Shown: piece after piece, positions 7,173 through 11,221 of the stretch | Position numbering within the stretch: position 1 is the first letter of the stretch | How the letters are laid out: every line of letters begins with the position of its first letter | Assembly: GCA_005888335.1 (NCBI GenBank) | Contig: VAWY01000046.1 | Location: forward strand, 1 to 11,221 | Direction of reading: 5' to 3' | Source of the DNA: Actinomycetota bacterium | GTDB lineage: Bacteria > Actinomycetota > Thermoleophilia > Solirubrobacterales > Solirubrobacteraceae | Length of the DNA: 11,221 nucleotides | The notes under the pieces: generated by a model | Databases searched by the model: none | What the model saw: only the letters and a program-made list of their open reading frames with translations | Told to the model about the DNA's origin: nothing | Program-made: the position numbers and the translations under genes

Positions 7173-8131
7173 CAGTAGCGCACCCTCGGGTCGATGAACG
7201 CGTAGAGCACGTCGACGATCAGGTTCGCCGTGACGATGAAGAACGCGGCGAAGAGGACGGTGCCCTGGATCATGGGCAGGTCGCTGTTCTGGATCGAGTC
7301 GAAGGCGAGGCGACCGACGCCCGGGACGTTGAACACGCTCTCGGTGAGGATGGCGCCGCCGAAGAGCACCCCGACGTCCAGGCCGGCGGCGGTCACGATC
7401 GGGGTGATCGCGCTGCGCAGCGCGTGGCGCAGGATGACCCGGCGCTCGCTGAGCCCCTTCGCGCGCGCCGTGCGGATGTAGTCCTCGGCCATCGACTCGA
7501 TCATGGTCGTGCGCAAGAGCCGGGCGTAGATCGCCGCGAACGCGGCGGCGAGGACGAACCAGGGCAACAGCAGCGAGGTGAACCATTTCGCCGGGTCCTG
7601 GCTGAGCGGCACGTAGCTGCCCGCGCCGGGGAAGATCTTGACGACGCCGATGTCGTTGGCGAACAGGTAGAGCGCCACGAGACCCAGCCAGTAGACCGGC
7701 GCCGAGATGGCGACGAGCGCGCCGCCCATCGTCATGCGGTCGAGGATGCTGCCCGACCGCACGGCGGAGATGATCCCCACCGTGATGCCGATGAACAGCC
7801 ACACGACGGCGGCGCCGACGGCGAGCGAGATCGTGGCCGGCAGTCGGTCGAAGATCTGCGTCCTGACCGAGATGCTGTTCTGGTAGCTGTAGCCCAGGTC
7901 GAAGTGCAGGACCACGCCCTTGAGGTAGTCGAGGTACTGCACCGGCCACGGACGGTCGAGCCCCAGCTGGTGACGGATCTGCTCGATGAGCGCGGGGCTG
8001 GGCTGGCGCCCGGCGCGCAGGGCCGCCGGGTCGGCCGACGGGAACAGGTAGAAGATGATGAAGGTGAGCAGCGTGACTGCGAGGAGCAGCACGACCACCC
8101 ACAACAGCCGTCGGATGATGAATCTGGCCAT
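7172..8131 (-). CDS. Peptide-type ABC importer permease (DppB/OppB-like)
   Basis: The 319-residue inner-membrane subunit starts with the hallmark MARFIIRRLLWVV, and the first membrane helix runs to about residue 30. Further helices lie at about 101-123, 136-158, 188-206, 240-262 and 289-311, giving the usual six. The long extracytoplasmic loop after helix 1 contains LGLDRPWPVQYLDYLKGVVL (56-75), typical of the B-type subunit. The EAA coupling loop EDYIRTARAKGLSERRV (216-232) precedes helix 5 and would contact the ATPases. The C-terminus DPRVRY is standard. No Shine-Dalgarno sequence is evident before the ATG at 8131. A strong GC hairpin lies 22 nt upstream, between this gene and the binding-protein gene, so expression may be lower than that of the receptor. 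Confidence 0.96.
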   Translation of the reverse strand: MARFIIRRLLWVVVLLLAVTLLTFIIFYLFPSADPAALRAGRQPSPALIEQIRHQLGLDRPWPVQYLDYLKGVVLHFDLGYSYQNSISVRTQIFDRLPATISLAVGAAVVWLFIGITVGIISAVRSGSILDRMTMGGALVAISAPVYWLGLVALYLFANDIGVVKIFPGAGSYVPLSQDPAKWFTSLLLPWFVLAAAFAAIYARLLRTTMIESMAEDYIRTARAKGLSERRVILRHALRSAITPIVTAAGLDVGVLFGGAILTESVFNVPGVGRLAFDSIQNSDLPMIQGTVLFAAFFIVTANLIVDVLYAFIDPRVRY

Positions 8132-8148
8132 CGGCTGGAAAGCGGACG

Positions 8149-8183
8149 GGCCGCGCCCCGGGCCGGCGGCCCGGGGCGCAGCC
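8149..8183 (-). terminator. Intercistronic 12-bp GC hairpin (attenuator or mRNA-stabilising)
   Basis: GCGCCCCGGGCC (8153-8164) and GGCCCGGGGCGC (8168-8179) form a perfect 12-bp stem with a 3-nt loop, extended by three pairs after one mismatch. It lies in the 68-nt gap between the binding-protein stop and the DppB-like start. In comparable operons such hairpins raise the receptor level relative to the membrane subunits by partial termination or 3'-end protection. That role is inferred here. Confidence 0.65.
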
Positions 8184-8199
8184 GCACGTCACGCCTCGA

Positions 8200-9978
8200 T
8201 CAGGTGCTCCCTCCCTTGAGGGACGTGAACACGAGGTCCCAGCTGACGTTGAACTTGTTGTTCACGCCGGCCACGTTGCTCGACTCCAGGTTGACGTCGT
8301 TGTCCCAGATCCACGGGATCACGTACGCCTGCTCGGTGATCGTCTTGTCGACCTCGCCGTAGAGCTTCGAGCGCTCGCCGGCGTCGGTCGACGCCGAGGC
8401 CTTGGCGAGCAGCGAGTTGATCTTCGGGTCGTCGACCTGGGCGTAGTTGGAGTTGTTGGTCTGCGCGATGTTCTTGCCGTTGAACACGGGGTCGACCATC
8501 GACTGGCCGTCGAAGAAGTCCTTGCCCCACCCGAGGTTCGGGCAGATGGCGACGGCGGCCTTGGGCACGCCGCAGAACTTCGACAGCATCGTCGGGTGCG
8601 GGACCTGGCGGTAGTTGAGCTTGAAGCCGAGCTGCTGGAGCTGGCTCTGCACCGCCTCGCCCGTCTTCGACGCCGGCGGCTGGTTGTCGCCCACCATCAG
8701 CACGGACTTGCCGGTGTACTTGCCGCTCGAGTAGCCCGCCTTCTTCATGTACGACATCGCGAGCTGGAGGTCCCCCTGGGGGTTCTTGGTGAAGTCGGCG
8801 CCGGGGCCGGCGGTGCCGCCCGCGTCGTCGAAGCCCGAGAGGTCGGGCGGGATGAAGTGCGTGGCGATCGTGCCGAGGGCTGGGCCGCCGCGGGTGAGGC
8901 GCAGCGTGTTCTTGTTGATCACCGCGGCGACGGCGCGCCGCACGTTGACGTTGTCGAACGGCTTGACCTTCGTGTTGAGCGCGATGAAGCGGATGCTCCC
9001 GGCCCCGTGGATCGAGACCTGCGACTTGCGCGACGACAGCGCCGATTTCAGGACGGCGGTCGGCGGGGCCGCGTAGTCGCCGCTGATCATGCTGCGGCCG
9101 GAGAGGATCTTGCGGCTCCCCACCGCCAGGTCGTTGCCGCCCAGGAACGTGATCGAGTCCAGGTAGGCCGGCCGGTAGTCGCCGGTCTGCTTGCCGTTCC
9201 AGTCGGGGTTGCGGACGAGCTCGATGCGCTTGCCCGCCACGTAGCCCGTGAGCTTGCCGTTGCCGTTGTTCTTGATCATGTACGGCCCGGTGAACACCTG
9301 GTGCTGGCCGTACGACGACTGGCTGCCCTTGTCGTACTTCTTGGCGTAGTCCTCGGGCACCGGGATCGTGCCCGGCAGCGCGAGCGCCTGCGCCGTCGAG
9401 ATCGCGCCGGTCGGCTTCGTCAGCTTGATGACGAGCGTCGTGTCGTTGGACGCCGTGACGCCGGCGAGCTTGTCGGTCTTCCCGCTCTGGACCTTGTCGG
9501 CGCCGACGATGTTCGCGTAGTAGGCGCCGGCGTAGCCGTTGCCCGTGCGCGGGTTGAGGTCACGCGCGAAGGCGTAGGCGATGTCGGCCGCCTTGACCGT
9601 GCGCCCCTTCAGCGGCGCGCTGTACTTGATGCCGGGGCGGATCTTGATCGTGACGGTCTTGCCGTCAGCCGACGTCTTCGGCATGCCGGACGCGATGTCC
9701 GGCGTCGGCGTCGTCGCCGTCGGCGCCCACGAGTACAGCCAGCGCTGCGTCGGCAGCCCGACCGCCATGTAGTCGTACTGGTAGTACCAGTAGCCCGGGT
9801 CGAGGCTGTCGATGTCCGACGCCGAGAGGACGTCGAGGTGGCCGCCGGACTTGGCGCCCGAGACGGGGGCGCCGGAGGCGGTCCCTCCCGTGCCCTTCTT
9901 CTCAGATCCGCCGCCGCAGCCAGCGACGACGAAGGCCAGCGTCGCCGCCAGGGCGCTCGCTCGCATGAATGTGCGCAT
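8200..9978 (-). CDS. Family 5 ABC solute-binding lipoprotein (DppA/OppA-like), operon copy
   Basis: The 592-residue receptor is encoded within the importer operon. A lipoprotein signal (MRTFMRASALAATLAF, VVAG before Cys21) is followed by a Gly/Ser/Thr linker. The mature domain begins near GGHLDVLSASD (46-56). Family 5 features are GKTVTIKIRPGIKYS (106-120), TGPYMIKNN (230-238) and FDNVNVRRAVAAVIN (341-355). Cys469 and Cys479 match the cysteine pair in the paralogue at 3261. ATG at 9978 is chosen because AAAGGA lies 5 nt upstream and gives a normal signal peptide. Alternatives are ATG at 9993 and ATG at 10044; the latter overlaps the upstream permease stop as ATGA and would add a 22-residue hydrophilic leader. 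The frame also runs into the permease gene further up, which is not real. The ligand is unknown. Confidence 0.92.
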   Translation of the reverse strand: MRTFMRASALAATLAFVVAGCGGGSEKKGTGGTASGAPVSGAKSGGHLDVLSASDIDSLDPGYWYYQYDYMAVGLPTQRWLYSWAPTATTPTPDIASGMPKTSADGKTVTIKIRPGIKYSAPLKGRTVKAADIAYAFARDLNPRTGNGYAGAYYANIVGADKVQSGKTDKLAGVTASNDTTLVIKLTKPTGAISTAQALALPGTIPVPEDYAKKYDKGSQSSYGQHQVFTGPYMIKNNGNGKLTGYVAGKRIELVRNPDWNGKQTGDYRPAYLDSITFLGGNDLAVGSRKILSGRSMISGDYAAPPTAVLKSALSSRKSQVSIHGAGSIRFIALNTKVKPFDNVNVRRAVAAVINKNTLRLTRGGPALGTIATHFIPPDLSGFDDAGGTAGPGADFTKNPQGDLQLAMSYMKKAGYSSGKYTGKSVLMVGDNQPPASKTGEAVQSQLQQLGFKLNYRQVPHPTMLSKFCGVPKAAVAICPNLGWGKDFFDGQSMVDPVFNGKNIAQTNNSNYAQVDDPKINSLLAKASASTDAGERSKLYGEVDKTITEQAYVIPWIWDNDVNLESSNVAGVNNKFNVSWDLVFTSLKGGST

Positions 9979-10040
9979 GCACGTCCTTTCCATCAGCCGC
10001 CCCGTGCCGTCCGGTGCACGCGACGGGGGGTTCACTGCGT

Positions 10041-11018
10041 TCATCGGCCTCGCCTCGGGTTGAGGGCGTCCTGGAGGCCGTCGCCGAGGAGGTTGAAGGC
10101 CAGCACGGTGAGCAGCAGCGCCGCCCCCGGGAAGACCATGTACCACCAGGCGCTGTCGAAGATGGAGGTCGCGTCGGCGATCATCGCCCCCCAGCTCGCG
10201 TTCGGAGGCTGCACGCCCACGCCCAGGAAGGACAGCGCGGCCTCGAAGAGGATGTTCTGGGGGATGACCAGCGTCGAGTAGACGATGATCGGCGCGACGA
10301 GATTCGGGAGGATCTCACGGAAGATGATCCGGCGGTTGGAGGCGCCGAGCGAGCGCGCGGCCTCGACGAACTCCTTCTCGCGCAGCGACAGGACCTGGCC
10401 GCGGATGATCCGGCCGATGTAGGTCCAGTTCACGAACGCGATCACGAAGATCACGACGGTCAGGCCCGGCTTGATCAGCCCGCCGAGGCAGCCGTTGCCG
10501 AGCGAGCAGGCCGCCGCGATGCCCAGCGCGAGCATCAGGATCGGGAAGGCGAGCAGGATGTCGATCAGCCGCGAGAGCAGCGTGTCGACCCAGCCGCGGT
10601 AGTAGCCGGCGGTCATGCCGACCACGACGCCGATCGACACCGAGATCGCCGTGGCGACGATGGCCACGATGAGCGACACGCGCGCGCCGGCGATGACCCG
10701 CGCGAGGATGTCGCGCCCGAGCGTGTCGACGCCGAACGGGTGGCCGCTCGACGGCCCCGTCGGGGTGCCGAACTGGTCGAGGGCGCTCGAGTTCTGAACA
10801 TTGGGCCCCGGCAGTCCGAAGGCCCTGGCCAGCAGCGGGCCGATGACGAAGGCGCCGAGAACGAGCAAGACGATGAACCCGAGCGCGGTGATGGCGACCT
10901 TGTCCTGGCGGAAGCGGCGCCAGAACAGCTGCAGCGGCGAGCGGGCCGTGATGTCGACGCCGACCGTCGAGACCTCGGCGGCGTCGGGTGCTTCGAGCAG
11001 AAGGTCGGTGGAGCTCAA
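10041..11018 (-). CDS. Peptide-type ABC importer permease (DppC/OppC-like)
   Basis: The 325-residue inner-membrane subunit is the first gene of the operon. Family traits are a hydrophilic N-terminus leading into RSPLQLFWRRFRQDKVA (26-42) and helix 1 (41-63), HPFGVDTLGRDILARVIAGA (93-112), the EAA loop EFVEAARSLGASNRRII (216-232), and the C-terminal NLLGDGLQDALNPR (309-322). Further helices lie at about 113-138, 152-172, 184-206, 238-258 and 292-312. Two cysteines, Cys171 and Cys177, lie in the short loop CSLGNGCLGG, probably outside the membrane and possibly disulfide-linked. The start is a TTG at 11018; no ATG or GTG occurs in frame near the N-terminus or upstream before the stop at 11096-11094, and no good Shine-Dalgarno sequence precedes it. 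The start is therefore the least certain part. Confidence 0.93.
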   Translation of the reverse strand: MSSTDLLLEAPDAAEVSTVGVDITARSPLQLFWRRFRQDKVAITALGFIVLLVLGAFVIGPLLARAFGLPGPNVQNSSALDQFGTPTGPSSGHPFGVDTLGRDILARVIAGARVSLIVAIVATAISVSIGVVVGMTAGYYRGWVDTLLSRLIDILLAFPILMLALGIAAACSLGNGCLGGLIKPGLTVVIFVIAFVNWTYIGRIIRGQVLSLREKEFVEAARSLGASNRRIIFREILPNLVAPIIVYSTLVIPQNILFEAALSFLGVGVQPPNASWGAMIADATSIFDSAWWYMVFPGAALLLTVLAFNLLGDGLQDALNPRRGR

Positions 11019-11140
11019 ACCCGTCGGAGTTCGCCGCCCGTAGCGGGGGGTCCTGCCGTCTTGAGGCTCCCTGCCGTCGGGCGGCGGGCCACTTTACTCT
11101 CCGTTTACAGCGCCCGTCGCAGGTACCGTGGAGGGCCTGG
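11019..11140. promoter_or_regulatory. Divergent intergenic region between importer operon and tRNA-Arg
   Basis: This 122-nt gap must hold the operon promoter (minus strand) and the tRNA promoter (plus strand). CCTGCCGTC occurs twice, at 11052-11060 and 11070-11078, spaced 18 nt start to start (close to two helical turns), and could be an operator for the operon. Candidate -10 boxes are TACCGT (11124-11129) for the tRNA, with a TTTACA at 11104-11109 that is only 14 nt away, and TAAAGT (11096-11091) for the operon. Neither has a convincing -35 partner. Confidence 0.35.
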
Positions 11141-11214
11141 GCCCCGATAGCTCAGCCGGATAGAGCGTCCCCCTCCTAAGGGGAAGGCCGCTGGTTCGAA
11201 TCCAGCTCGGGGCG
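11141..11214 (+). tRNA. tRNA-Arg (anticodon CCT)
   Basis: A full 74-nt cloverleaf can be folded. The acceptor stem is GCCCCGA (11141-11147) with TCGGGGC (11207-11213) and discriminator G at 11214. The D arm pairs GCTC (11150-11153) with GAGC (11163-11166). The anticodon stem TCCCC/GGGGA encloses the loop CTCCTAA (11173-11179) with CCT at 11175-11177, which reads AGG. The T arm is GCTGG/CCAGC with TTCGAAT as loop. CCA is not encoded. It is divergent from the importer operon. Confidence 0.97.
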
Positions 11215-11221
11215 CTCGTAT

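Noticed and set aside
9979..10146. Upstream extension of the operon receptor frame into the permease gene
   Set aside because: Residues before 9978 are Pro/Arg-rich and would precede the lipoprotein signal. AAAGGA at 5 nt supports the ATG at 9978. The ATGA-coupled start at 10044 remains a weaker alternative.
8596..10281. 561-residue open frame on the plus strand, antisense to the operon receptor
   Set aside because: The same GC-driven artefact: repetitive Arg/Val/Asp composition and no recognisable domain, opposite a gene with clear motifs.
11104..11129. TTTACA and TACCGT as a sigma-70-type promoter for the tRNA
   Set aside because: The 14-nt spacer is too short for confidence, so it is mentioned only as a candidate within the intergenic entry.
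11141..11214. tRNA-Arg (CCT) as an integration site for a mobile element
   Set aside because: This tRNA is a known kind of target in some bacteria, but no integrase, duplicated tRNA end or foreign gene is visible, and the sequence downstream is outside the window.

Overview
The window is a GC-rich chromosomal stretch (roughly 70% GC or more by eye). It has GTG and TTG starts, actinobacterial TANNNT-type -10 boxes, short overlapping operons and long spurious antisense frames. Gene content and lipoprotein style fit a soil actinobacterium, perhaps of the Solirubrobacterales/Thermoleophilia type. That placement is inference; no phylogenetic marker is present.

Left part (1-3191), housekeeping genes: the C-terminal end of an AEC-family (auxin efflux carrier) permease overlaps dtd, a D-aminoacyl-tRNA deacylase. 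dtd converges on, and overlaps by 41 nt, a TrmH/SpoU-type RNA methyltransferase on the minus strand. Divergent from that gene is a two-gene unit: an unrecognised 201-residue protein, probably leaderless, followed by a small nitroreductase with a TGATG junction. A 275-nt gene-free gap with strong hairpins and a nested imperfect inverted repeat separates the nitroreductase from a convergent YbaK/EbsC-type aminoacyl-tRNA deacylase.

Right part (3192-11018), peptide-type ABC importer: a minus-strand operon runs, in transcription order, DppC-like permease, family 5 solute-binding lipoprotein, DppB-like permease, DppD-like ATPase, DppF-like ATPase. The last three genes overlap by 1 and 4 nt. A 12-bp GC hairpin lies between the binding-protein gene and the DppB gene, where it could set unequal subunit levels. 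A second, clearly paralogous binding lipoprotein lies on the plus strand, has its own promoter region, and converges on the end of the operon across a shared hairpin. One importer core may therefore be served by two receptors under separate control. The substrate cannot be read from sequence; the family takes up peptides, nickel, glycosides, opines and others.

Right edge: a complete tRNA-Arg (anticodon CCT) on the plus strand, divergent from the operon, with a 122-nt intergenic region carrying a 9-bp direct repeat.

I see no phage, transposon, CRISPR or defence genes. The window is mostly ordinary. The points worth checking are the paired binding proteins, the unusual operon order, a Cys-to-His change in the C-terminal cysteine motif of the DppD-like ATPase, the repeat-rich gap at 2537-2694 and the unknown gene at 1319-1924.
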